Below are positions 25,435-34,712 of a DNA stretch of 64,000 bases, one piece after another. The DNA is from DSQQ01 sp964443075 (GTDB lineage: Bacteria > Chloroflexota > Anaerolineae > 4572-78 > J111): contig CAYUCB010000003.1 of assembly GCA_964443075.1 (NCBI GenBank), positions 1-64,000 of the forward strand. The letters are read 5' to 3'. A program made the translations under genes and the position numbers. The stretch's first letter is position 1; each line of letters begins with the position of its first letter. The notes below the pieces were generated by a model. That model made no database searches. It was not told the DNA's origin and saw only the letters and a list, made by a program, of their open reading frames with translations.

Positions 25435-26652
25435 CTAATCTCTAATCTCCCCCCGACTCCACGCCGGCGTTTCAGCCTGCAAACTTTCCACAATGGCCTG
25501 CACCAACGCGGCGGTCTCGGCCAGTTTGGCCGGGCTGAGCCAGTCGAGCGTGTCGCTGCGCAGATGATGGGGGTAATGGCTGTGCCAGGCTTCCACCCCG
25601 CTCAGGGCCAGGCTGGGCACGCCCCGCCAGGCAAAGGTGGAGTGATTACTCTGCGGCCAGGGGTCAACCCAAACCACGCCGGGAAAATTTCGGCTGATGG
25701 CCATCACCCGTTCCTCAAACGCCGGTGAAGCGGTTAGCGCCGTAATGCTGGTGGCATTGAGGGCATAACCGACCCCATCCACGTTAATGGCGGCGATAAA
25801 TTGCCCAAAATCGGCCTCGTAGCGGTGCAGGTACGTCTCATCGCCGATGGGCATGTACTCCTCGCCGGTAAAAGCGATGAATTGCAGCCCCACCGGCAAA
25901 TTTTGACGGCCCAATCGCTGGGCCAGAGTCAGCAGCACCGCCACCCCGCCGCCGTTATCATACGCGCCCGGCGTGTCGAACTTGGTATCATAGTGGGCGC
26001 ACAGCACCAGCCGGGTTGAGTCAGCCCCGGCTTTGTGGCCGATGATATTAGCCGTGTGGCCCGGTTTTTGGCGGGTGTTCAGCCGCAGGCGCGGGTGCGG
26101 GTCAGACTGCTGTAACAGGGCCAGCCCCACCTCGGCGGGCACGGTGGCCGAAGGCAGGGTAAATTCCCAATCCTCAATCACCCGTTCCAACCGGCCCAGC
26201 CGGTTTTGCACCGTAATGAGCGCCGCCGGTTGTTTGGCCTCCAGCAGTTCAATGAGCCGCCGGTCATGCTCGTCGAGCAAAAACCACGATTTGGGCGAGA
26301 GTGGGTTTTTGGTTAAATCGCCGTACAAAATGGCGATGCGCCCAGTCAGGTCGGCGGCTACCACCTCGGCCAGGCTGCACACCGCCACGCCGGGGGCGGA
26401 CACCTCGCAAGGCGGCGAAAATACATTGGCGACAGCTTCAAGCGGCGTCCCGTTCAGTGCCAAATAGGTTTCCACCTCCTCCCAGGCGGGGCAGTCGTAC
26501 TGCTGCCGTTCCACCTCCAACCCGGCCTCTTGAAACACCTGCTCAATATAGGCCGCCGCCGCGTGATTGCCCGCCGAACCGTTGGGCCGGGGGCCAATAG
26601 TGACGCATAACTGTCGCAAATGAGCCATCAACATCACTTCAAAATCACTCAT
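25435..26652 (-). CDS. M28 family zinc peptidase
   Basis: A 405-residue aminopeptidase-type M28 protein. CAHYDTKFDTPGAYDNGGG contains the first His and the bridging Asp, FTGEEYMP gives the general-base Glu and a metal Glu, INVDGVGY gives an Asp and HYPHHLRSDT a candidate final His. An inserted PA-like region (about 85-180) precedes the catalytic core, as in secreted M28 enzymes, yet no signal peptide is seen, so it is probably cytoplasmic. AGGAGG lies about 9 nt before the ATG. It converges on the winged-helix gene. Substrate is probably small peptides. Confidence 0.88.
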   Translation of the reverse strand: MSDFEVMLMAHLRQLCVTIGPRPNGSAGNHAAAAYIEQVFQEAGLEVERQQYDCPAWEEVETYLALNGTPLEAVANVFSPPCEVSAPGVAVCSLAEVVAADLTGRIAILYGDLTKNPLSPKSWFLLDEHDRRLIELLEAKQPAALITVQNRLGRLERVIEDWEFTLPSATVPAEVGLALLQQSDPHPRLRLNTRQKPGHTANIIGHKAGADSTRLVLCAHYDTKFDTPGAYDNGGGVAVLLTLAQRLGRQNLPVGLQFIAFTGEEYMPIGDETYLHRYEADFGQFIAAINVDGVGYALNATSITALTASPAFEERVMAISRNFPGVVWVDPWPQSNHSTFAWRGVPSLALSGVEAWHSHYPHHLRSDTLDWLSPAKLAETAALVQAIVESLQAETPAWSRGEIRD

Positions 26653-26874
26653 TTTGGATAACCTCCTGTGAAATATTTTACAAATCTATAGACTTTGGCC
26701 AGGGACAAAACGCAAGCCTGGTTAGGCAAGCCAGAAAAAGGAGACGCAGCTTGAGCCTTTTTGGATAGCCTCAAAAAAGCCCTCAGCGGCCGACAAAAAA
26801 CAAAGCCCTACCCCCGAATCCGCCGGTAACCAGCCTGCGGCAGCGGTTGGAGCGGTTTATGGTCAAGAGATTAT

Positions 26875-26947
26875 ACAGGTTTTTAAAAACCTGTAAGCTC
26901 TGGTAAACTTACAAAAAGCCAAACCTAAAAACAAACCTTATAGGTTT
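26875..26947. repeat. Palindromes upstream of the helicase gene
   Basis: The 310-bp gap before the helicase gene holds ACAGGTTTTTAAAAACCTGT (26875-26894), a perfect 20-bp palindrome, and a smaller AAACCTTATAGGTTT unit (26933-26947) of the same family found around the next genes. The remainder of the gap has no recognised gene. The helicase's AGGAG site follows directly after the second unit, so the palindrome lies in its leader. Confidence 0.8.
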
Positions 26948-26962
26948 TTAAACAGGAGCAAC

Positions 26963-29900
26963 ATGCCCAAAATCTTCGACAATATTCAAAACCATTTGAC
27001 CAAAGGTTTGAATGACACTCTGGAACTGTCACACCGGACAGATTTTTGTGTGGGCTATTTTAACCTGAGAGGTTGGAAAGAAGTGGCGCAGCGGATTGAT
27101 GGTTTGCCGGGCGTTACCCTTATTGAAGGTAATGATGAGCTGTACCGTTATTGCCGTTTATTGGTAGGCATGCAGAAAATGCCCATTGATATTCTGCGTG
27201 AACATTTTAGCCAGGATGAAGACCATCTCATTGACCAGGCCGAAGCCGTTAAATTGAAAAAAAAGTTAGCCCAGGAGTTTAAAGACCAACTGACCATTGG
27301 CATCCCTTCCGAAGCCGATGAACAGGCTTTACGGAAGTTAAGCCAGCAAATGAAGGACCAGAAAGTTGTGGTCAAACTCCATCTCAGGTATCCGCTTCAC
27401 GCCAAGTTATACCTAACTTACAGCGATGATAAACGCGTGCCGGTGGTTGGTTTTTTGGGCAGCAGCAACCTTACCTTGGCCGGGTTGGTTAAACAAGGCG
27501 AATTGAACATTGATGTTTTGGAACAGGATGCGGCCAGCAAATTGGCTAAATGGTTTGATGACCGTTGGAAAGATCGCTGGAGCCTTGATATTACCCAGGA
27601 ACTCATTGAAATTATTGATACCAGTTGGGCCGCCGATCGCCTGGTTCCCCCCTTTCACATCTACCTGAAAATTGCTTACCACCTGTCCAGAGAAGCCAGA
27701 GCCGGGATTAATGAGTTTAAGTTACCCAAGGTATTCCAGCAGGAATTATTGGATTTTCAACAAAAGGCGGTTTTAGTGGCCGCCCACCATCTGCACAAAA
27801 GAGATGGGGTGATGATTGGCGATGTGGTTGGTTTAGGCAAAACCATTACCGCCTCGGCTTTGGCCAAGCTGTTTGAAGATGATTTTTTTCTGGAAACCCT
27901 CATCATTTGCCCCAAAAACCTGGTAGAGATGTGGGAAGATTATGCCCACAAATACCAGTTACGCGCCAAAGTTATTTCTCAAAGTATGGTCCAACGGGTC
28001 TTACCCAACTTAAGGCGTTATCGGTTAGTCATCATTGATGAAAGCCATAACTTACGTAATGACCAGGGCAGCCGCTACCGGGCTATTAAAGCTTATTTGG
28101 AAGAGAATGAAAGCAAAGTGATTTTGCTTTCGGCCACTCCCTACAATAAAACTTATCTCGATTTATCCAACCAGTTGCGTTTATTTATTTCTGATGACAA
28201 GGATATTGGGATTAGTCCCGAACGCTATATTGAAAATATTGGCGGCCAGGTGCAATTTATGGCCCAGCATACCGAAACCTTTATCCGCAGCATTAAAGCC
28301 TTTGAACGGAGCAACTATGCTGATGATTGGCGCGAGTTAATGCGCTTGTATTTGGTGCGGCGAACCAGGAGTTTTATTAAAAATAACTATGCCCAAACTG
28401 ACCTCGCCAATGGCCGGAAGTTTCTAACTTTTGCCGATGGCACCCGTTCTTATTTTCCTGACCGCCTCCCCAAGAAAGTTGAATATGAGTTTGATGCTAA
28501 AAACCCCCAAGACCAATACGCCAGGCTCTATTCAACCAAAATTGTGGATAGTATCAACAGTCTTAAATTACCTCGTTACGGTTTAGGAAATTTTTTGCAG
28601 TCTAAAGCTAAAACAAAGCCCACCCCAGATGAAGAAGTAATTATGGCTAACCTTTCTCGCGCCGGAAAGCAGCTCATGGGCTTTTGCCGCACCAACCTTT
28701 TTAAGCGGCTGGAAAGCAGCGGCTATTCATTTTTATTGTCATTAAGCCGGCATATTTTACGAAACTACATTTTTGTGTATGCCATCCAAAATAAGTTGCC
28801 TTTGCCTATTGGCACAAACATCTCGCAAAACCTGGATGATTATCTGGAAGATAGCGATGTGGATAACGAGGGTGACAGCCATAACCACCTTAATTTAATT
28901 TTAGACGAAGCGATTTACTTGCAGCAAGCCGAGAAGATTTATCAACTCTTTTCAAGCCCCAGTTATCGCAGCCGCTTTGACTGGATTAGAAGTGATTTTT
29001 TTGCCGCTTCACTCGCTCAAGACCTGCTAAATGACAGCCGTGAAATTATAAAAATAGTAACCATCGGCCAGGACTGGAACCCGGAACTGGACAGAAAGTT
29101 AAATACTTTACATCACCTGCTAACCCAAACCCACTCCCAGGAAAAAATCCTGGTCTTTTCTCAATATGCCGATACGGTTTACTATCTGACCGAACAACTA
29201 AAAAAACGCGGCTTAAAAAAAATAGAAGCTGTAACCGGCGATAGTGAAAGTCCCACCGCCCTGGCTCACCGTTTTAGCCCGCAAAGTAACAATAAGCCAG
29301 AACTGACCAAAACAGAACAGGAATTGAGGGTTTTAATTTCAACGGATGTGCTGAGTGAGGGACAAAATTTACAGGATGCCCACCTGATTCTGAATTACGA
29401 TTTGCCCTGGGCCATTATTCGCCTGATTCAGCGCGCCGGTCGCGTTGACCGGATAGGCCAAAAGGCGGAACAGATTTTGTGCTACTCTTTTTTGCCAGAA
29501 GATGGCCTGGAGCAAATTATTAACCTGCGGGGCCGGTTGAGCGCCCGTATCCGGCAAAATGCCGAGGTGGTGGGTTCTGATGAAACATTTTTTGACGGCG
29601 ACCCGGTGAATATTCAAGACCTTTACAATGAAAAAGCCGGGCTATTGGATGATGATGACGAAGACAATGAGGTAGATTTAGCCTCTTATGCTTACCAGAT
29701 TTGGAAGAATGCCACCGATGCCGACCCAACCCTGCTTAAACTTATTCCCGATTTGCCGAATGTGATTTATGCCACCAAGCCAAACCCTACCGAACCGAAG
29801 AAGCAGGGGGTTATTGTTTACACCCGCACCGCTGAGGATAACGATGTGCTGGCCTGGGTAGATACCGGCGGCCAAATCATTACGCAGTCGCAGTTAGCTA

Positions 29901-30331
29901 TTCTTAAGGCGGCGCAATGCACGCCTCAAACTCAAGCCCTGCCCAAAATAGTTACCCACCACACCTTACTGCACCAGGCTGTAGATTATATCCGTGAAGA
30001 TGAAAAGAATACCGGCGGTTCTCTGGGTAAAAAAACTGGCGTAAAATACCGGGCTTACATGCGCTTAGACCGCTATTGTAAAGAAAACGAGGGCACTTTA
30101 TTTGTCACCGACGGCTTAAAGAAAGCAGTGGATGACATTTACAAATTCCCCTTAAAAGAGTTTGCCCGCGATACCTTAAACCGGCAGCTTAAAGCCGGTT
30201 TGTCTGATGAGGGCCTGGCCTCGCTGGTAATTTCGTTGCGAGAGGAAGACAAGTTGTGTATTGTGAATGAAGACGACCAGCCTTATAAAGAGCCGCAAAT
30301 TATTTGCTCGATGGGGTTGATAAATACATAA
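26963..30331 (+). CDS. Phospholipase D-like nuclease / SNF2-family helicase fusion
   Basis: An 1122-residue DNA-defence-type protein. Residues about 1-215 form a PLD-like domain, with HAKLYLTY near 145 as the HxK signature and GSSNLTLAGL as the downstream loop. GDVVGLGKTITA near 286 is Walker A, IIDESHNLRN near 357 is the DExx box, LSATPYNK is motif III, and EKILVFSQYAD near 727 with STDVLSEGQNL and IQRAGRVDRIGQ near 823 form the C-terminal helicase half. A C-terminal region of about 250 residues is unassigned. CAGGAG sits just before the ATG. It pairs with the downstream adenine methylase. From general knowledge, DISARM uses separate PLD (DrmC) and SNF2 (DrmD) proteins; here both domains are in one chain. 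Role in phage or plasmid restriction is inferred. Confidence 0.88.
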   Translation: MPKIFDNIQNHLTKGLNDTLELSHRTDFCVGYFNLRGWKEVAQRIDGLPGVTLIEGNDELYRYCRLLVGMQKMPIDILREHFSQDEDHLIDQAEAVKLKKKLAQEFKDQLTIGIPSEADEQALRKLSQQMKDQKVVVKLHLRYPLHAKLYLTYSDDKRVPVVGFLGSSNLTLAGLVKQGELNIDVLEQDAASKLAKWFDDRWKDRWSLDITQELIEIIDTSWAADRLVPPFHIYLKIAYHLSREARAGINEFKLPKVFQQELLDFQQKAVLVAAHHLHKRDGVMIGDVVGLGKTITASALAKLFEDDFFLETLIICPKNLVEMWEDYAHKYQLRAKVISQSMVQRVLPNLRRYRLVIIDESHNLRNDQGSRYRAIKAYLEENESKVILLSATPYNKTYLDLSNQLRLFISDDKDIGISPERYIENIGGQVQFMAQHTETFIRSIKAFERSNYADDWRELMRLYLVRRTRSFIKNNYAQTDLANGRKFLTFADGTRSYFPDRLPKKVEYEFDAKNPQDQYARLYSTKIVDSINSLKLPRYGLGNFLQSKAKTKPTPDEEVIMANLSRAGKQLMGFCRTNLFKRLESSGYSFLLSLSRHILRNYIFVYAIQNKLPLPIGTNISQNLDDYLEDSDVDNEGDSHNHLNLILDEAIYLQQAEKIYQLFSSPSYRSRFDWIRSDFFAASLAQDLLNDSREIIKIVTIGQDWNPELDRKLNTLHHLLTQTHSQEKILVFSQYADTVYYLTEQLKKRGLKKIEAVTGDSESPTALAHRFSPQSNNKPELTKTEQELRVLISTDVLSEGQNLQDAHLILNYDLPWAIIRLIQRAGRVDRIGQKAEQILCYSFLPEDGLEQIINLRGRLSARIRQNAEVVGSDETFFDGDPVNIQDLYNEKAGLLDDDDEDNEVDLASYAYQIWKNATDADPTLLKLIPDLPNVIYATKPNPTEPKKQGVIVYTRTAEDNDVLAWVDTGGQIITQSQLAILKAAQCTPQTQALPKIVTHHTLLHQAVDYIREDEKNTGGSLGKKTGVKYRAYMRLDRYCKENEGTLFVTDGLKKAVDDIYKFPLKEFARDTLNRQLKAGLSDEGLASLVISLREEDKLCIVNEDDQPYKEPQIICSMGLINT

Positions 30332-30342
30332 ACCAGACCAGA

Positions 30343-30441
30343 CCTATAAGGTTTTTAAAACCAAAACCTATAAGGTTTCAAAAACCTTATAGGTTTGAAT
30401 AAAATCCAAACCTTATAGGTTTTTAAAAACCTATAAGGTTT
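30343..30441. repeat. Cluster of A+T-centred palindromes before the methylase gene
   Basis: The spacer between helicase and methylase genes is almost entirely palindromes of one family: a unit around ACCTATAAGGTTTTTAAAA (from 30343), a unit whose arms AACCTATAAGGTTT and AAACCTTATAGGTT meet at 30365-30395, and a third with arms AAACCTTATAGGTTTTT and AAACCTATAAGGTTT at 30408-30441. They end 14 bp before the methylase ATG. Confidence 0.85.
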
Positions 30442-30455
30442 AAACAAGAGGCTCC

Positions 30456-33400
30456 ATGACCCTGACCAAACAAGAATTTGCCCACTACATCCGCCAGTTC
30501 AGTTTCCGTGAATTGTTTAACGATATGGGCTGGAATAACGATAAAACCAAACAGCCCATTATTGTGGACAACCTGACTTTTACCCTTCAGGCTGTCGCTC
30601 AGAAAAGCGGTTTTAAGATTCTTCTCTGCCCCCCTCTGCCCACCGGCCAGATACCCGACTATAATACTCGCAAAAAGATTGAAACCAAAGTGACCAAACT
30701 CTTTCAGGAACACTTGATTATCTTTGGCGATGCTAAACAGCAGGAACAGATTTGGCAGTTAGTAACCAGGCAAACCGGCCAGCCTACCAAAGTAACCGAA
30801 ACCCGCTATCATATTGCTCAAGACCCCCAATTGCTCTACCAGCGGGCTTCGGGGTTGTTTTTTGAGTTGGATGAAGAAGAAAAAATCACCATCGTTGATG
30901 TCACCCAACGGGTGGCCGCTAACTTCCAGCAGAACAACGAAAAGGTAACGAAACAGTTTTACGATAGGTTTAAGAAAGAACATACCGCTTTCTTGGGATT
31001 TATTAAAGGCATTGATGACCGGGTGAATCAAGACTGGTACGCTTCGCTGATGCTCAACCGCCTGATGTTTTGCTACTTTATCCAGAAGAAAGGTTTTTTA
31101 GACAACAACAAGGATTATTTACGGGATAAGCTAAATGCCTGCCGCTCTAAAAAGGGTCAAAATAAATTTTATTCCTTTTACCGCCACTTTCTGCTGGCCT
31201 TGTTTCATCACGGTTTGGGCGCACCCCAGCACAGCCCGGAGTTAACCGCCGAGATTGGCCGCATCCCCTATCTGAACGGCGGCTTGTTTGAAGCGCACGA
31301 ACTGGAAAAACAGTACCAGGCCATTGATATTGATGACCGGGCCTTTGAAAGCATCTTTAACTTCTTTGACCAGTACGAATGGCATTTGGATACCCGCCTT
31401 ACCGCCAGCGGCAAAGACATCAACCCCGATGTGATTGGCTACATCTTTGAGAAATATATTAACGACCGGGCGCAGATGGGCGCATATTACACCAAAGAGG
31501 ACATTACCGAATACATCAGCAAAAACTGCCTCTTGCCCTACCTGTTTGACGAAACCAAACGGCGTTACCCCAAAGCCTTTGCCCCGGAAGGTGAGATTTG
31601 GCAAATGGTTAAAAATAGCGGCGACGATTACATTTACGAGGCGGTTAAGCACGGTATCAATGAAAAACCTCATAGGTTTTCGCGGAGCGTACCTATGAGG
31701 TTTGAACCCGATTGGAGCGATTTGCCCGATGAAATCAGGGCCGGGCTAAAGGTTGAAGAAGAATCAGAAAGACCAGAGGAAAGACCTTATAGGTTTTCAA
31801 AACCTATAACGTCTGAAGAAGAAAAACCTCATAGGTTTCAAAAACCTATGAGGTTTGATGATTTAACTGAAAAGCGCAAAGTCTGGAACCAACCCGCCCC
31901 ACCCGAAATAGCCTTGCCCACCGAAATTTACCGCGAAGTGATTGACCGCCGCCGCCGTTACGCTGAAACTTGCCAAAAAATCGAAAGCGGCCAAATTACC
32001 CACATCAACGATTTTATCACCCACAACCTCAACATCCGCCAATTTGCTCAGGATGTGATTGAAAACAGTACCGACCCCGACCTGCTCAAACACTTTTATC
32101 AAGCCCTCACCGGCGTAACGATTCTTGACCCCACGGCAGGTTCCGGCGCGTTTCTGTTTGCCGCCATGAACATTCTGGAACCCCTGTACGAAGCCTGCCT
32201 GCAACGCATGGAAAACTTTGTGCGGGAAGCCCCCAAAGGCAAATTTAAGTTCTTTGAAGAAACGCTGGCCCAGGTGAAAGCGCCGGAACACCCCAACCTG
32301 CCCTACTTTGTTTACAAAAGCATTATCCTACGCAACCTTTACGGCGTGGACATTATGAAAGAGGCCGTTGAAATTGCCAAGCTGCGCCTCTTCTTAAAAT
32401 TGGTCGCCACCGTTGAGGCCGATTACCGCCGGCCCAACCTGGGGCTGGAGCCGCTGCCCGATGTGGACTTTAACATCCGGGCCGGCAATACCCTGATTGG
32501 CTTTGCCACCGAAGCGGAACTGAACGGCGCTCTGAGCTACACTATGGACGGCCTGCTCGCCAAACCGGTCATTACCGAAAAAATGGAAATCGTGGCCCGC
32601 GCCTTTCAACGTTTCAAAGAAATCCAACTGACCCAACCCAGCCTTAATCAGGCCGAGGCCAACGGCCCCGGTAGCTTTAAGCAGGCCAAAGCAGAGTTGA
32701 ACCAACGGCTGCAAGAGCTAAATCACCAACTGAACCAATTATTATACCAACGGGCCAACGCCCTGGATTACGACCAGTGGCTTGGAACACACCAGCCTTT
32801 CCATTGGTTTGCCGAGTTCTACGAGATTATTCATAATCGGGGCGGGTTTGATGTGATTATTGGCAATCCGCCGTATGTGGAATACCCTGAGGTCAAAAAA
32901 ACCTATACTGTTACGAATTATGAAACAATCAGCACAAATAATCTTTACGCTTTTGTATCTGAGCGGTCAAAAAATCTTTTGCATTTTCAGGGACGAATGG
33001 GGCTTATTCTGCCAAATAGCAGTGTATCTGCGGGTAAAATGAAAGAACTTCAAAGAGTTTTAGAAAAAAAATCTATATGTTGGATAAGTAATTTTGCTTG
33101 GCGACCATCTAAGTTATTTGATGGTGCGAACATGCTTTTGGCAATTTGGATTGTACATAATACTCAAAAAAATAATCTTTGCTACTCAACTCGATATCAT
33201 CGTTGGCCAGCAGAGTTTCGTGAGGCTCTTTTTTCCACAATAGAGTATACCGATGTAACAAATATACTCATTGAATCAAGAATCCCTAAATCTCCGGGCA
33301 TAATAGCACATTCTATTTTTGATAAATGCCAACAAACTTCAAAAGGAAAGACACTTCTACATAATTTTAATTCTAAAACTGGCCGATACAGTTTGTTTTA

Positions 33401-33917
33401 TTTTCGGGCTGTTTTGTATTGGTTTAAAGTTCTGATAAGCCCTCCAATCTTTAAAGAAGATGGCGTATCTAAGCAAACCGGAGAAATGAAGGAGATAGTC
33501 TTTGCAAATGTTAAAGAAAGAGATGTTACATTAGCTTTGTTATCAAGTAATCTTTTTAGTTTCTACTATACTGTATGGTCAAGTTGTCAAGTAGTAAATT
33601 CATCCGATTTTACATTCCCTGTTGACATTGGTTTGCTCCTACAAGAAAAAGGTGATGAAATTTCAAAGCTGGCACAAGCATTGATTGAAGACTACAAAGC
33701 TAATAGTGAGATTCGAGAGAGACATTATTCAGCAAAAGGTAGGAATTTTATCATGCATAAACAATACTTTTATCTTAAAAAGTCCAAAGCCATCATAGAC
33801 GAAATAGACCGTGTTTTGGCCGAGCATTACGGCTTCACCGCCGAAGAGTTGGATTTTATCATCAACTACGATATTAAATATCGGATGGGGAAAGAGTTGG
33901 AGGCGGAGGAGGGGTAA
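30456..33917 (+). CDS. Eco57I-like class I N6-adenine DNA methylase
   Basis: An 1153-residue methylase. An N-terminal region of about 330 residues (FGDAKQQEQIWQLV, then YASLMLNRLMFCYFIQKKGF) is typical of large restriction-linked methylases. LDPTAGSGAFLF near 556 is the SAM motif and IGNPPYVEY near 803 is the catalytic NPPY motif for adenine. Residues about 810-1110, the likely target-recognition domain, are encoded by markedly AT-rich DNA, while the last 45 residues (LDFIINYDIKYRMG) return to normal composition. Residues about 403-466 are encoded by three palindromes inserted in frame. It forms a unit with the upstream helicase. It may protect self DNA while the helicase/nuclease restricts. 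GAGG precedes the ATG. Confidence 0.88.
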   Translation: MTLTKQEFAHYIRQFSFRELFNDMGWNNDKTKQPIIVDNLTFTLQAVAQKSGFKILLCPPLPTGQIPDYNTRKKIETKVTKLFQEHLIIFGDAKQQEQIWQLVTRQTGQPTKVTETRYHIAQDPQLLYQRASGLFFELDEEEKITIVDVTQRVAANFQQNNEKVTKQFYDRFKKEHTAFLGFIKGIDDRVNQDWYASLMLNRLMFCYFIQKKGFLDNNKDYLRDKLNACRSKKGQNKFYSFYRHFLLALFHHGLGAPQHSPELTAEIGRIPYLNGGLFEAHELEKQYQAIDIDDRAFESIFNFFDQYEWHLDTRLTASGKDINPDVIGYIFEKYINDRAQMGAYYTKEDITEYISKNCLLPYLFDETKRRYPKAFAPEGEIWQMVKNSGDDYIYEAVKHGINEKPHRFSRSVPMRFEPDWSDLPDEIRAGLKVEEESERPEERPYRFSKPITSEEEKPHRFQKPMRFDDLTEKRKVWNQPAPPEIALPTEIYREVIDRRRRYAETCQKIESGQITHINDFITHNLNIRQFAQDVIENSTDPDLLKHFYQALTGVTILDPTAGSGAFLFAAMNILEPLYEACLQRMENFVREAPKGKFKFFEETLAQVKAPEHPNLPYFVYKSIILRNLYGVDIMKEAVEIAKLRLFLKLVATVEADYRRPNLGLEPLPDVDFNIRAGNTLIGFATEAELNGALSYTMDGLLAKPVITEKMEIVARAFQRFKEIQLTQPSLNQAEANGPGSFKQAKAELNQRLQELNHQLNQLLYQRANALDYDQWLGTHQPFHWFAEFYEIIHNRGGFDVIIGNPPYVEYPEVKKTYTVTNYETISTNNLYAFVSERSKNLLHFQGRMGLILPNSSVSAGKMKELQRVLEKKSICWISNFAWRPSKLFDGANMLLAIWIVHNTQKNNLCYSTRYHRWPAEFREALFSTIEYTDVTNILIESRIPKSPGIIAHSIFDKCQQTSKGKTLLHNFNSKTGRYSLFYFRAVLYWFKVLISPPIFKEDGVSKQTGEMKEIVFANVKERDVTLALLSSNLFSFYYTVWSSCQVVNSSDFTFPVDIGLLLQEKGDEISKLAQALIEDYKANSEIRERHYSAKGRNFIMHKQYFYLKKSKAIIDEIDRVLAEHYGFTAEELDFIINYDIKYRMGKELEAEEG
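31665..31855. repeat. Three palindromes inserted in frame in the methylase gene
   Basis: Palindrome 1 has arms AAACCTCATAGGT (31665) and ACCTATGAGGTTT (31691-31703). Palindrome 2 has arms GACCTTATAGGTTT (31783) and AAACCTATAACGTC (31800-31813, one mismatch). Palindrome 3 has arms AAACCTCATAGGTTT (31823) and AAACCTATGAGGTTT (31841-31855). They are the same family as the intergenic palindromes. All are read in one frame, giving KPHRF, RPYRF and KPHRF followed by PMRF-type peptides, with no stop. Confidence 0.9.
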
Positions 33918-33926
33918 GTCAAAATC

Positions 33927-34000
33927 AAACCTATAAGGTTTTTAAAAACCTTATAGGTTTTAACAACAGACCTCATAGGTTTCTAAAAACCTATGAGGTC
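33927..34000. repeat. Two long palindromes before the RAYT gene
   Basis: Arms AAACCTATAAGGTTTTT and its complement form a perfect 34-bp palindrome (33927-33960). A second unit has arms GACCTCATAGGTTT and AAACCTATGAGGTC (33969-34000). The second overlaps an ATG at 33993 that could extend the following gene, and its GAGGT lies 14 nt before the preferred start. Confidence 0.88.
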
Positions 34001-34010
34001 TTTAAAGCCT

Positions 34011-34625
34011 ATGAAACACACCGACCCTTTATACCCCCACCAATATTATCATCTCTACAACCACGCCGTTGGCCGCGAAAACTTCTTCAATACCGACGAT
34101 AACTACCGCTATTTCCTTAAAAAATACACCCAATACATTTACCCCATCTGCCACACCTACGCCTACTGCCTCATGCCCAACCATTTTCATTTTTTGGCGC
34201 GGGTGCGCGATGAAGAAACCCTCTTTAAGCAAGCCCAAACCCTGCATCCCGACAAAGCGTTGGTTGAAGCCGATTTCTCATATCCAGAGTTTGCGATGCA
34301 GCAGTTTAGCAATTTTTTTAACAGCTATACCAAAGCCTACAATAAAGTGTACCAGCGCCGGGGGGCCTTGTTTATTGATTATCTCCGGCGTAAAAGGGTT
34401 GAGGGTGATACTTATTTCACCCGGCTGATTCATTACCTTCATTACAACCCGGTTCATCACCAATTTTGTAAAGAGCCGTCCGATTGGCCTTATTCTTCAT
34501 ACCAGGCGGTGCTGAGTCAGAAAGAAAGCAAGATAGAAAAAGAGACGGTTTTGGCCTGGTTTGGCGGGACAGCAGCCTACCGCGCCTTTCACCAAACCGC
34601 ACCGGAAATTAAGATAGACCTATAA
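34011..34625 (+). CDS. REP-associated tyrosine transposase (RAYT, Y1_Tnp family)
   Basis: A 204-residue HUH-type single-strand transposase of the IS200/REP-associated family. YCLMPNHFHFLARV carries the H-x-H (HUH) metal motif, and FFNSYTKAYNKVYQRRGALF carries the candidate catalytic Tyr helix and the family's RRG-LF signature. RLIHYLHYNPVHH and the PYSSYQAVL tail are standard RAYT features. RAYTs recognise and mobilise short palindromes next to their gene. This one lies directly between clusters of nearly identical palindromes, which are its obvious candidate substrates. The ATG at 34011 is chosen because the protein then starts just before the conserved YHLYNHAVGR; an in-frame ATG at 33993 lies in the palindrome. 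It interrupts the helicase-methylase-DprA-like series. Confidence 0.88.
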   Translation: MKHTDPLYPHQYYHLYNHAVGRENFFNTDDNYRYFLKKYTQYIYPICHTYAYCLMPNHFHFLARVRDEETLFKQAQTLHPDKALVEADFSYPEFAMQQFSNFFNSYTKAYNKVYQRRGALFIDYLRRKRVEGDTYFTRLIHYLHYNPVHHQFCKEPSDWPYSSYQAVLSQKESKIEKETVLAWFGGTAAYRAFHQTAPEIKIDL

Positions 34626-34628
34626 AAA

Positions 34629-34701
34629 AGACCTATAAGGTTTTTAAAAACCTTATAGGTCTGATTATAAACCTTATAGGTTTTTAAAACCTATAAGGTT
34701 T
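34629..34701. repeat. Two long palindromes after the RAYT gene
   Basis: A 34-bp palindrome with arms AGACCTATAAGGTTTTT (34629-34662) and a 33-bp unit with arms AAACCTTATAGGTTTT and AAACCTATAAGGTTT (34669-34701). They are the same family as the units before the gene, and the second ends 11 bp before the next ATG. Confidence 0.88.
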
Positions 34702-34712
34702 AATAAAGGACA

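Noticed and set aside
30343..30441. Regularly repeated near-identical units that could suggest a CRISPR array
   Set aside because: The units are directly abutting palindromes with no unique spacers of constant length, and no cas genes are nearby.
26963..33917. A complete DISARM or BREX system
   Set aside because: No DrmA or DrmB, and no PglZ, BrxC or BrxL-like gene is present; only the helicase/PLD and methylase parts resemble them.
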